From positions 310,001-374,000 of the forward strand of contig CAVPQM010000024.1 of assembly GCA_963707555.1 (NCBI GenBank): a stretch of DNA of 64,000 bases, given 5' to 3'. This DNA comes from JAFAFN01 sp963707555 (GTDB taxonomy: Bacteria > Actinomycetota > Acidimicrobiia > Acidimicrobiales > Microtrichaceae). A program made the position numbers and the translations under genes. Positions within the stretch are counted from its first letter, which is position 1. Each line of letters begins with the position of its first letter. The notes under the pieces are model-generated. The model did no database searches and was not told the DNA's origin. It worked only from the letters and a program-made list of their open reading frames with translations. Of this stretch, positions 49,307 to 58,659 are shown piece after piece.

Positions 49307-49416
49307 CGGGCGAACGGTATCGCCGGACCCACCGCGATCCACCCGATGGTCCGGGTGTGCGCGGCGGGCCCGACGGGACCCGTCCCTGGTAGCGGATCGG
49401 TGCGGTCGCCGGGGTG

Positions 49417-49632
49417 TCAGCGACCGCCGCGGTGCCCGGAGCGACGCGGCTGGGCCGGTGCGGACATCGGCCGACCCGGTCGCGTCGACCGTGCGTGGGG
49501 CGGCTCGTGCCACGCCGTGACGTCGGCGCGAGCGGGCGTGTGCGGATCGTCGGTCCGTCCCCTCGGGACGGTGCCCTTCGGGCGCGTGCCCTTGGGCGTG
49601 AATCGACCGGGTGTGTGCCGTGCTGCGGTCAT
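49417..49632 (-). CDS. Small basic protein (unknown)
   Basis: 71 aa from ATG 49632 (GGAGG six bases upstream): MTAARHTPGRFTPKGTRPKG, rich in Arg, Pro and Gly and without hydrophobic helix. No family recognised; the good ribosome-binding site supports it. Downstream, 49307-49416 and 49633-49931 hold nothing else I can support. Confidence 0.45.
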   Translation of the reverse strand: MTAARHTPGRFTPKGTRPKGTVPRGRTDDPHTPARADVTAWHEPPHARSTRPGRPMSAPAQPRRSGHRGGR

Positions 49633-49931
49633 GTGAGACCTCCGTGGGTGGTGCACCGGCTCGTGGCCGTCGCTGCAGCCCTACGGCGCGGCGATGCGCG
49701 GATCGCGGGCGATCAGGCCCAGCGAGCGGCACGAGCTCGGACGGTCAGCGGAGGGGACGACGGCCTCGTCGGCGGAAGCTTCCCCGATCACGCTGGGAGT
49801 GTGCACGCGGTGCGTGCGGGAGCGTCACAGCTTCATGTCGACGAGGGTACGACGGCACGTCGTCGCGTTCCACCGATTTCCGCGGACCGCGGGTGCGGGT
49901 CGGCCACCGCTCGCGCCGCGGCGGCGACGGG

Positions 49932-51347
49932 TCAGCCGGGCAGGTCCTCGTAGGCCGGCGGTGCCGTCGTGAGCGGGGACTCGACCAGCTGGGGTTCGAC
50001 CATCTGCGGTTCGACCATCTGGGGCTCGGACGCGAGCGTGCCGTGCGGATCCAGGTCGACGAGCGTCGACGGCGCCGGTGCGCCCGGCACGTGCTCGAGC
50101 TTCGTGAAGTACAGGTCGAGCACCCGGTCGACGAGCGCGGGGTTCAGCTGACGAGCCGAGTTCTCGTAGTTCGTGATCGCCACGGCGAGCTCGCAGATCA
50201 CTCCGGGCAGGTAGGCGCGCAGCTCGCCGTCACCACGGGCGCGGGCCGCAGCCCGCAGGTGCGCGGCAGCGGTCGCGTCGACGTCGATCGAGTGCTTCTT
50301 CGCCACCCGCACGAGGATCCAGTCGAACTGATCGTCGGTGCACGCACCGATGTACACCTTGTTGTGGATCCGCCGGAAGAACGCCTCGTCGCCCAGCTGA
50401 CTGGGGTCGAGGTTCGTCGACAGCACCGCCTTCACCTCGAAGGGCACCTCGATCTTGCGGCCGTGCAGGGTCAGGTAGTCGACCGCTCGATCCAGCGGCA
50501 CGATCCAGCGGTTCAGCAGCGCCTCGGGGGTCATGGCCTGACGACCGAAGTCGTCGATGACCAGCACGCCGTTGTTCGCCTTGAGCTGCAGTGGAGCGAG
50601 GTACACGCCGGTGTCGCGGTCCAGCTGCAGGTCGAGCATGGCCGCGTGCAGCTCGCCACCCGCGACGACCGCGGGCCGCTGGCACGCGACCCAGCGCCGG
50701 TCGATGCCGGGAGGCTGGGTCTCGACCGGGTCGTGCAGCGTCGGGTCGAACACCGACACGATCTGGTTGTCGACCTCGATGCAGTGCGGCACCAGCACGA
50801 CGTCGCCGTAGGCCCGCACGACGCGCTCCGCGACGCTGGACTTGCCGGTGCCGGGCGGCCCGTAGAGGAACATCGCGCCGCTGCCGTGGATGGCGGGGCC
50901 CAGCTGGTCGAGCAGGTCGGGTGCGATCACCAGGTCCGAGAACGAGCGTTCGAGCATCTCCCGATCCAGGCGCAGCTGCGGCTTCTGCGAACGGACCACG
51001 CGGCTGTACAGGTCGAGCGACACCGGCATCGGCCCGGAGTACCGGCACTCACGGGACCGCTGGATCGACATCTCCCGACCGGCCTCGGTCACGGCGATCA
51101 TGTACGCCCGACCCTCCATGCCGTCGTACTCGATGAGCTTGCGGTGGCGCAGGTCGTTCAGCAGCGACTCGACCACGTTGATCGAGACGTGGAGCTTCTC
51201 GGCGATCGTCGTCATGGGCGTCCTGCCCTCGGCAACCGCGCGACGCAGGACCAGGTCCTCCATGAGGGACTGGCTCAGGCCGAGCCCCTCGGGACGCTGG
51301 GGCGTCGAGATGTCGATGGTGTCTGATTCGTTCGACTCAGGCTGCAC
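49932..51347 (-). CDS. wHTH-AAA ATPase of unknown role
   Basis: The start is uncertain: GTG 51347 gives 471 aa, while ATG 51452 or 51482 would add a repetitive N-terminus from the 24-bp repeats. A winged helix (TPMTTIAEKLHVSINVVESL) is followed by a MoxR/AAA-like ATPase: Walker A LYGPPGTGKSSVAERV, Walker B VLVIDDFG, and Arg-finger region FFRRIHNKV. The C-terminus carries a PQMVE repeat from an 18-bp DNA repeat. No partner adjacent. Confidence 0.7.
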   Translation of the reverse strand: MQPESNESDTIDISTPQRPEGLGLSQSLMEDLVLRRAVAEGRTPMTTIAEKLHVSINVVESLLNDLRHRKLIEYDGMEGRAYMIAVTEAGREMSIQRSRECRYSGPMPVSLDLYSRVVRSQKPQLRLDREMLERSFSDLVIAPDLLDQLGPAIHGSGAMFLYGPPGTGKSSVAERVVRAYGDVVLVPHCIEVDNQIVSVFDPTLHDPVETQPPGIDRRWVACQRPAVVAGGELHAAMLDLQLDRDTGVYLAPLQLKANNGVLVIDDFGRQAMTPEALLNRWIVPLDRAVDYLTLHGRKIEVPFEVKAVLSTNLDPSQLGDEAFFRRIHNKVYIGACTDDQFDWILVRVAKKHSIDVDATAAAHLRAAARARGDGELRAYLPGVICELAVAITNYENSARQLNPALVDRVLDLYFTKLEHVPGAPAPSTLVDLDPHGTLASEPQMVEPQMVEPQLVESPLTTAPPAYEDLPG

Positions 51348-51395
51348 CCGGGTGGTGTCGGCGCCTTCGAGGGCGGAGTTGAACAAAGGTGACCT

Positions 51396-51467
51396 GTGCC
51401 TCGTGCCGGCAGGCTGGCGGTGCCTCGTGCCGGCAGGCTGGCTGTGCCTCATGCCGGCATGCCTGGA
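51396..51467. repeat. Three 24-bp tandem repeats between the AAA ATPase and GDP-fucose synthase genes
   Basis: Units at 51396-51419, 51420-51443 and 51444-51467 (third degenerate), each containing TGCCGGCA, a small palindrome. They lie upstream of both divergent starts if the AAA gene begins at 51347, or encode a repeat of its N-terminus if it begins further upstream. Confidence 0.75.
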
Positions 51468-51520
51468 TTCACCTCGGTCCAACGGCGAGACTGTTGTGTC
51501 GGTCGTCGAAGGAGCGAAAC

Positions 51521-52486
51521 GTGGATCGTGCAGCGCGGGTGTTCGTCGCCGGCCATCTCGGGCTCGTCGGTTCCGCCGTCGTGCGACGACTCGAGGCCGA
51601 GGGCTTCACCAACATCCTCACGGCTCGTCGCGACCAGCTCGACCTGCGCGACCAGGCGGCGGTCAACTACTGGTTCCGCGCCAACCGCCCCGACTACGTG
51701 TACCTGGTCGCCGGCACCGTCGGCGGCATCATGGCCAACTCCACCCGACCGGCGGAGTTCATCTACGACAACCTGATGATCCACGCGACCGTGGTGCAGG
51801 CCGCCCACGAGTTCGAGGTCGAGAAGCTCCTGTACCTGGGCAGCTCGTGCATCTACCCCCGTGAAGCACCTCAGCCGATGACCGAGGACGCCCTGCTCAC
51901 CGGGCTGCTCGAGCCGACCAACGAGCCGTACGCGATCGCCAAGATCTCGGGCATCAAGCTCTGCGAGTCCTACCGCCGCCAGTACGGCGACCACTTCATC
52001 TCGGCCATGCCGACCAACCTCTACGGCCCGGGCGACAACTTCGACCCGACCGGCGGCCACGTGCTGCCGTCGCTCATGCAGCGCTTCCACGAGGCCAAGC
52101 TCGAAGGCCGCGACCAGCTCGAGGTCTGGGGGAGCGGCACCCCGCGACGCGAGTTCCTGCACGTCGACGACCTGGCTGCGGCCTGCCTGTTCCTGATGGA
52201 GCACTACGACGGTGAACAGCACGTCAACGTCGGCACCGGCGAGGACCTGCCGATCCGCGAGCTCGCCGAGATGGTGCGCGACGTCGTGCACCCCGGCGCC
52301 GAACTGGTCTGGGACGCCTCGAAGCCCGACGGCACGCCGCGCAAGCTGCTCGACGTCTCGAAGCTCCACGCCCTCGGGTGGCGGCACTCGATCGAGCTGC
52401 GCGAGGGCATCGAGTCCACGTACCGCTGGTACCTCGACCAGCAGCCCGAACAGCTCCGAGGCGCTCGCAGCAGCCTGGTCGGCTGA
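51521..52486 (+). CDS. fcl: GDP-L-fucose synthase (GDP-4-keto-6-deoxymannose epimerase/reductase)
   Basis: 321 aa from GTG 51521 (GAAGGAG upstream). NADP fold VAGHLGLVGSAVVRR, SSCIYPREAPQPM and catalytic YAIAKI (YxxxK). Makes GDP-L-fucose from GDP-4-keto-6-deoxymannose. No gmd partner in the window; the surrounding genes are unrelated. Confidence 0.9.
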   Translation: MDRAARVFVAGHLGLVGSAVVRRLEAEGFTNILTARRDQLDLRDQAAVNYWFRANRPDYVYLVAGTVGGIMANSTRPAEFIYDNLMIHATVVQAAHEFEVEKLLYLGSSCIYPREAPQPMTEDALLTGLLEPTNEPYAIAKISGIKLCESYRRQYGDHFISAMPTNLYGPGDNFDPTGGHVLPSLMQRFHEAKLEGRDQLEVWGSGTPRREFLHVDDLAAACLFLMEHYDGEQHVNVGTGEDLPIRELAEMVRDVVHPGAELVWDASKPDGTPRKLLDVSKLHALGWRHSIELREGIESTYRWYLDQQPEQLRGARSSLVG

Positions 52487-52523
52487 GCGACCCGCGATCG
52501 GGCCCGGTTGCTACGGTTCGCCG

Positions 52524-53952
52524 ATGGCCGAACCGACGTCCGACGACGAGCCGCTCGAGGGAGTGCTCGCCGCCGCGCTCCGACCGGTCCTCGGTGAGGT
52601 CGAGATCGTCGGGTTGCGCCGGCTCACCGGCGGGGCCTCACGCGAGACCTGGTCCTTCGACGCCGAGGCCGACGGCACCGTCCATGCACTGATCCTGCGA
52701 CGCGACCCGCCCGGGCGACCGGGCCCGGTGGGATCGATGGGACGCGAGGCACGCTGCATCGTCGCCGCGGGCGAGGCCGGCCTGCCGGTCCCGCAGGTGC
52801 TCGTGCACTCCGACGACGTGTCGCTCCTCGGGGCCGCGGGGATCGTGATGGCCCGGGTCGAGGGCGAGGCCATCGCCCGGAAGCTGCTCCGCGACGACCG
52901 GTTCGCACGGGCGCGCCGGGTGCTGGTCGCGGAGTGCGGCGCTGCACTGGCGGGCGTGCACCGGCTCGATCCCTCGGCGCTGGGTGACAGCGCGGCGGAT
53001 GCGTTCGGCGGCGACCAGAGCCCACTCGCCGACGGTGGTGCCCGACCCGCTCGAGGAGATGCGCGGCGCGCTCGACTCGCTCGATCGGACCACCCCGGTG
53101 TTCGAGTACGCCCTCCGCTGGCTCGCCGCACACCGACCCGCGCCGACGTCCGAGCCGTCGCTGGTGCACGGCGACTTCAGGCTCGGCAACCTGATGGTCG
53201 ACGACGACGGCCTGGTCGCGGTGCTCGACTGGGAGCTCGTCCACCTCGGCGACCCGGCCGAGGACCTCGGGTGGCTGTGCGTGCGCGCCTGGCGCTTCGG
53301 CCAGGACGCCCCCGTCGCCGGACTCGGCGAACGCGAGGAGCTGCTCGAGGCCTACCACCGCGCCGGGGGCGCCCGGATCACGCCCGAGGTGCTGCGCTGG
53401 TGGGAGGTCTACGGCACGCTGCGCTGGGGTGTCATCTGCATGGTGCAGACCGCCGTGTTCCTCAGCGGCCGGATTCCGTCGGTCGAGCTCGCCGCCGTCG
53501 GGCGTCGTGTCGCCGAGACCGAGTGGGACCTGCTGCTGCTGATCGCACCGGACGCGACTGCCGGGGGGCTCGACGCCGCCGAGCGCCGCGCCGCGGACAC
53601 GCAGCCGGTGGACGACGCCGTGACGGCAGAGGCGGACCTGCACGGTCGACCGACGGCGTCCGAGCTGCTCTCGGCGGTGGGCACGTTCCTCCGCGACGAC
53701 GTGATGACCTCGGCGCAGGGGCGGGTCTCGTTCCACGCCCGGGTCGCGGCCAACGTCGTCGACATCGTCGCCCGTGAGCTCGAACACGGCGAGGCGCAAC
53801 GCGAGCGCCGGGCCCGGTCGCTGTCGTCGCTGCACCTGCACGACGAGACCGAGCTCGCTTCGGCGATCCGCGCCGGCGAACTCGACCCGGTCGAACTGCT
53901 CGTCGACGGGGTGCTCGACCGACTGTCCGTCGCCAACCCGCGGTACCTCTGA
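52524..53952 (+). CDS. APH-family phosphotransferase fused to a DUF6285-like domain (apparent frameshift)
   Basis: An aminoglycoside-phosphotransferase-fold kinase with SLVHGDFRLGNLMVDD (Brenner motif) and VLDWELVHLGDPAEDLGWL. The frame breaks at about 53040. The C-terminus, GRPTASELLSAVGTFLRDDV and NVVDIVARELEHGE, resembles DUF6285, usually a separate gene. Corrected length about 475 aa. Family members are linked to acyl-CoA metabolism, not necessarily to antibiotics. Confidence 0.78.
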
Positions 53953-54046
53953 CTCGCCGCCCGGCCACGGATTCCTGCACATGTCGTCGAGACGAGCCGA
54001 TGGAAGGAGCAGTCCCCGGTTGCCCCGCTGCCGGCCATCGCTCACC

Positions 54047-55411
54047 ATGTGTACCCCTATGCCCCGCCGCCTGGCTCCCGTCGTCCTCGTCACCGCTCTC
54101 GCGGTGCTCGTGTCGACCCTGGGCACGGTCGAGTCCGGGGCGTCCACCGGCTCCCACGGCGGTAGGACCCAGGTCGCGGGCGACCCGGTCGACGGGGAAC
54201 CCGAGGTCGTCGCCGCGCGGGCCCGCGCCGACGCGGCGCGTGCCACCCGTGACCAGGCCGGCGTCACGGCCGACGCCGCTCGCGCCGCCGAGGCCGAGGC
54301 GGCCTCGGTGCACGAGCTGGTGGCCGCGGAGCTCGCCACGATCGACGCCGAGATCGCCGAGGTCGGCGACGCGGAACGAGCCGCCCTCGACCGCCACGAG
54401 GTTGCACGGAAGTCCTACGTCGACACGGCGATCGCGGCCTACGTCGCCGGTGCCCCGGCGTCGCTCGAGCTCAAGGCGTCGCTCGTCGAGGAACCCGTCG
54501 ACCGGGCCCGTTCCCTCGCCCTCGCGGAGTCCGTCGGCGACGTCTTCTCGCGACGGGCCGCGACGCTCAAGAAGAGCAGCGACGCGCTCACCGGACAGCT
54601 CGAGGAGCTCGCGGACGATCGAGGTGGGATCGAGACACGGGCGGAGGCTGCCCGCAGCGACCTCGACGCGACCCGGCGTGCACTCGCGGACGCCGATGCC
54701 GCGATCGGCCGCCGCCGAGCTCGAGCTGACCGCTGCCACCGAGGCGCTCGACGCCGCACGGGCCGTCGCCCGCGAGCGGATCGACCAGGCCGCGGAGCGA
54801 TTCCGGCTCGGCGCGATCGACATCGACGAGCTGCGCCGACTCGCCGACCCCCGGATCGCGGTCGGTGACGTCCCGGTGCGTGCCTACGAGGCGTACGTCG
54901 CAGCGGCTCGTCTCGTCGATCCGCAGCTGCCCGGATGTCGGATCTCGTGGTGGGCCCTCGCCGCGATCGGCAAGATCGAGACCCGACACGGGACCTACGG
55001 CGGCGCGGTGATCCTTCCGAACGGCGACGTCGCCCCGCGCATCCTCGGGCCGCCGCTGACCGGTGGCCCGTTCGCCACCGTGACCGACACCGACGGCGGG
55101 CGTCGCTCGACGGCGACACGCTCTACGACCGTGCGGTCGGACCGATGCAGTTCATCCCGTCGACGTGGAAGGCCTCCGGTGCCGACGGCAACGGCGACGG
55201 CGTCGCGGATCCGCACAACTACTTCGACGCGTCGCTCGCCGCGGCTCGCTACCTGTGCCGCGGTGCTCGGGGTCAGCCGCTCGACACCGAGGCGGGCATG
55301 CGCGCCGCCGCGCTGTCCTACAACCGGTCGCAGCGCTACGCGAACGAGGTGATCGCAGCGGCCCGCCGCTACGGCGGACTCGGCGGTGCAGCGGTCACGG
55401 TGCCGGGCTGA
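54047..55411 (+). CDS. Secreted coiled-coil lytic transglycosylase (two apparent frameshifts)
   Basis: Signal peptide (PMPRRLAPVVLVTALAVL), a long Ala/Glu-rich coiled coil, then an SLT/MltB-like domain: AIGKIETRHGTYGG with catalytic Glu, VGPMQFIPSTWKASG and ALSYNRSQRYANEV. Frame breaks at about 54707 and 55112. About 454 aa. ATG 54059 is an alternative start. Similar coiled-coil-SLT proteins act in cell-wall remodelling. Confidence 0.82.
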
Positions 55412-55414
55412 GCG

Positions 55415-55888
55415 GTGGCCCGGCTCCTGGTGGTGCACCACACGCCGTCGCCGACGCTGGCGACGATGCTGGACAAGGTGCTCGAGGGCGCCGCGGTCGA
55501 CGATCTGACCGACGACCGGGGTGAACGGGTCGAGGTCGTCGCAGTGCCCGCGCTCTCGGCGTCCGCGAGCGACGTGCTCGCTGCCGACGGGTACGTGGTG
55601 GGCACCCCGGCGAACCTCGGCTACATGTCGGGTGCCCTCAAGCACTTCTTCGACCAGATCTACTACCCGTGCCTCGACGCCACGGCGGGGCGACCGTTCG
55701 GGCTGTACGTGCACGGCAACAACGACGTCGACGGGGCGGTGCTCGCGGTGGAGCGGATCGTCACCGGTCTGCGCTGGCGTCAGGTCACCGACCACGTGCG
55801 GGCGACCGGTGACCTGGCCGCGATGGACCGGGACGCGTGCTGGGAGCTGGGCGCGACGCTCGCCGCCACGACGCTCGGCGTCGCCTGA
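55415..55888 (+). CDS. Flavodoxin-like protein
   Basis: 157 aa, GTG start, three bases after the SLT stop, so co-transcribed. FMN-binding-like VVHHTPSPTLATML, GTPANLGYMSGALKHFFDQI and GLYVHGNNDVDGAV. Redox partner and function unknown; NAD(P)H-FMN reductase or flavodoxin are both possible. Confidence 0.72.
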   Translation: MARLLVVHHTPSPTLATMLDKVLEGAAVDDLTDDRGERVEVVAVPALSASASDVLAADGYVVGTPANLGYMSGALKHFFDQIYYPCLDATAGRPFGLYVHGNNDVDGAVLAVERIVTGLRWRQVTDHVRATGDLAAMDRDACWELGATLAATTLGVA

Positions 55889-55922
55889 CGTCGAGATGCC
55901 GGACATCGATAGGGTCGAGCCC

Positions 55923-56836
55923 ATGACCGATCTCGCTCCCGAGTGGTTCCGACGGGCACTCGCGGTGCCGTTCACCGACGAGATCGTCGACGTCGGCGAG
56001 CTGTCCCGTGCACTACCTGGCCTGGGGCGCACGCGGCCGACGCGGCCTGGTGTTCGTGCACGGCGGTGGGGCGAACGCCCACTGGTGGACACACGTCGCG
56101 GCGACCTTCGCCGACGACTTCCGGGTGCTCGCGGTCGACCTGTCGGGCCACGGCGACAGCGGCCACCGCGAGACCTACTCCCTGGAGCAGTGGACCGACG
56201 AGGTGATGGCCGTCGCGGCCGACGGCGGCATCGTCGGTCCGCCGATCGTCGTGGGCCACAGCATGGGCGGGTTCGTCACCATCGCCACCGCCGCCATGCA
56301 CTCCGACGAGCTCGCCGGAGTGATCATCTGCGATTCGCCGGTGACCGAGCCCGACCCCGAGGTCGGCGCGTACCACGTCGGCGACGCGTTCGGCCGGGCC
56401 CGTCTGTACCCGACGATCGAGGATGCACTCGCCCGGTTCCGCACGGTGCCGGCCCAGGAGCACTACCTGCCCTACGTCATGGACCACGTCGCCCGGAACT
56501 CGGCGCGGCTCGTGCCCGCGACCGACGAGCACGCCGGCGGATGGAGCTGGAAGTTCGACCGGTCGGTCTTCGCACAGTTCGCCGGGCGGCGTGCGCTCGG
56601 TGGCCCTGCCGTACCTCTCCGCGGTGCGCTGCCGTCTCGCCCTGCTCCGCTCGGAGCACGGGCTGGTCACCAAGGACATCGGCGACGCCATGTTCGAACG
56701 GCTCGGCCGGGTCACCCCGGTGATCGAGATCCCCGAGGCCGGTCACCACGCGATGCTCGACGAGCCGCTGATCCTGCTGACCGCGATCAGGGCGCTGCTG
56801 GCCGACTGGGACCACTCCGAGCCGCACCGCCGCTGA
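55923..56836 (+). CDS. Alpha/beta hydrolase (two apparent frameshifts)
   Basis: Conserved HGGGANAHWW, DLSGHGDSGH, nucleophile elbow VVGHSMGG and ICDSPVTEPD. Frame breaks at about 56010 and 56590; corrected about 303 aa with catalytic His in PEAGHHAMLDEP. Its 3' end overlaps the convergent phosphotransferase gene by 50 bases. Confidence 0.75.
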
Positions 56837-57707
56837 GGTCCGGCCACGCGGGGAGGGGCCCATCGTCCGCAGGCCTGTCATCCGCGGTGCGGCCGAGGGC
56901 GTCGAGGAACTGCTCGCGGTGGGCGGTGAACCAGCGGTGACGTCGTTCGTAGCGCTCGGCGCCGCCGGTGGCATGCCACATGTCGATGAAGGCCTGCTCG
57001 CCGCGTGCCATCCGGCGACGGACGAACTCGCCGCCGCGCTCGAACTGCTCGCCGAGCACGTCGATCAGCTCGAGTCGTTCCGCTCCCCGCAGGCCGTAGG
57101 CGTCCGCCACCACGACCAGGCGCGCGAAGGGGTCGAGGCCTGCCCGGCCGGTGCGCGCCGCGTCCTCGTCGGTCTCGACGGGGACGCACATGCGGGCGAA
57201 GGACGCGACGTCGTGCGTGCGGCGCCCGGGTGCGGCGAACTCCAGGTCGAGCAGCACCACGGCAGCACCTCGCCGGTGCACGACGTTCTCGGGGCACACG
57301 TCGTTGTGGCAGATCACCGGGTCGCCGCCCGGTGCGGGGTCGGCCATCTCGTCGCTCCAGGAGCTGCCCGGCGGTGTGACGAATCCGGCGGTGGCGTCGT
57401 GGAACCGTCGCAGCAGCGATGCCGTCGAGGCCAGCACCGAGTCCTGCTGCGACCACTGCGGGAAGGGCGGGAGCGGCACGTCGCCGGGTACGTACACCAG
57501 CCGCTCACGACCGTCGGGGTCGGTGCCGACCAGCTCCGGGACACCCTCGAAGCCGACCTGCCGGCAGTGACGCAGCAACGCGTGGATCGCCGTCGAGTGC
57601 GTCGAGGTGGGACGCAGCACGTGGTCGCCGACGCGGACCACGGCACCGGCGTTGCCGACACCGCCGTGGAGGAGCTGCTCGACGTCGGGAGGCGGAGGAC
57701 CGTCCAT
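56787..57707 (-). CDS. APH-family phosphotransferase
   Basis: 306 aa from ATG 57707. Brenner motif VICHNDVCPENVVHRR and VLLDLEFAAPGRRTHDVASF. Full-length kinase fold, unlike the fused protein at 52524. Substrate unknown; antibiotic resistance should not be assumed from the family alone. Confidence 0.78.
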   Translation of the reverse strand: MDGPPPPDVEQLLHGGVGNAGAVVRVGDHVLRPTSTHSTAIHALLRHCRQVGFEGVPELVGTDPDGRERLVYVPGDVPLPPFPQWSQQDSVLASTASLLRRFHDATAGFVTPPGSSWSDEMADPAPGGDPVICHNDVCPENVVHRRGAAVVLLDLEFAAPGRRTHDVASFARMCVPVETDEDAARTGRAGLDPFARLVVVADAYGLRGAERLELIDVLGEQFERGGEFVRRRMARGEQAFIDMWHATGGAERYERRHRWFTAHREQFLDALGRTADDRPADDGPLPAWPDLSGGAARSGPSRPAAP

Positions 57708-57796
57708 CGCGTCGAGTGTGCCAGTGGTCGAGTGTGCCAGGGGCTCTAGCGTCGGCGTCACGGTCTGCGCCGGCTCGTGCAGCCTGATCGGCGGAC

Positions 57797-58555
57797 ATGG
57801 AACTGATCCTGTTGTCAAACTCCACCAACCACGGCGAGGCGATGTACGCCCACGCCGCGTCAGAGCTCCTCGACGTCACCGACGGAGATCGGGTGACCTT
57901 CGTGCCGTTCGCGCTCGCCGACTGGGACGACTACGCAGATCGGGCCATCGGCGCCTTCGAGGCGCTCGGGATCGAGGCCGTCTCCGCACACTGCTCACGC
58001 TCGCCCGAACGGGCGATCCTCGACGCGCCGGTCCTCATGGTCGGTGGGGGCAACTCCTTCCGACTACTCGACTCGCTCTACCGGCTCGGAGTGCTCGACG
58101 GGGTGCGTGCGCGCGTCGCCTCGGGCGACTGTCGGTACATGGGAGCGTCGGCGGGGACCAACGTCGCGTGCCCCACGATCGCGACCACGAACGACATGCC
58201 CATCTGCCGCCCCCCGGGATCAGCGGCCTTCGCGCTGCTCCCGTTCCAGGTCAACCTCCACTTCGTCGACGCCGATCCGGCCTCGACCCACATGGGCGAG
58301 ACGCGCGAGGAGCGGATCGACGAGTTCCTCGAGGAGAACGACTGTCGCGTGCTCGCCCTGTACGAGGGCGCGTGGCTGAGGGTGAGCGGAGCGACGGCCC
58401 GCGTGACCGGACCCGCGCACGTGTTCGGACGCGAGGGCTCGACGTCGCATCCCGACGGTGGGGACGTCTCCGACCTGCTCCGCGATCGCCCGTCCTTCGG
58501 CGGCGGCCGCCGTCCCTCGCCCGGCCGACGGGTCGCTGCGGGTCCCAACCGGTAG
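57797..58555 (+). CDS. S51-family peptidase, PepE-like (dipeptidase E / cyanophycinase fold)
   Basis: 252 aa. The elbow MGASAGTNVAC holds the catalytic Ser; MVGGGNSFRLLDSLYRLGVL and LLPFQVNLHFVDADP with His resemble PepE. PepE cleaves Asp-X dipeptides. Divergent from the phosphotransferase; upstream of DgcN and racemase genes. Confidence 0.8.
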   Translation: MELILLSNSTNHGEAMYAHAASELLDVTDGDRVTFVPFALADWDDYADRAIGAFEALGIEAVSAHCSRSPERAILDAPVLMVGGGNSFRLLDSLYRLGVLDGVRARVASGDCRYMGASAGTNVACPTIATTNDMPICRPPGSAAFALLPFQVNLHFVDADPASTHMGETREERIDEFLEENDCRVLALYEGAWLRVSGATARVTGPAHVFGREGSTSHPDGGDVSDLLRDRPSFGGGRRPSPGRRVAAGPNR

Positions 58556-58630
58556 CCTGGCCCTTCCGCAGTACTCACCGGGGACCTCTCGTTGACCATC
58601 GGCCCGCCGTGGCCGGCACGATCCCGTCGC

Positions 58631-58655
58631 CTCCTCTGAGCCCGTCCCAGAGGAG
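58631..58655 (+). promoter_or_regulatory. RBS-sequestering hairpin before the DUF1611 gene
   Basis: CTCCTCTG-N9-CAGAGGAG (8-9-8) includes the Shine-Dalgarno AGAGGAG of the gene starting at 58660. Base pairing would block translation, suggesting a switch responsive to ligand, temperature or a protein. The rest of 58556-58630 holds no gene. Confidence 0.55.
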
Positions 58656-58659
58656 TGCC

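Noticed and set aside
52524..57707. Aminoglycoside-resistance call for the two APH-fold proteins
   Set aside because: Both belong to the broad phosphotransferase family, and one is fused to a DUF6285-like domain linked to acyl-CoA metabolism; no evidence for antibiotic substrates.
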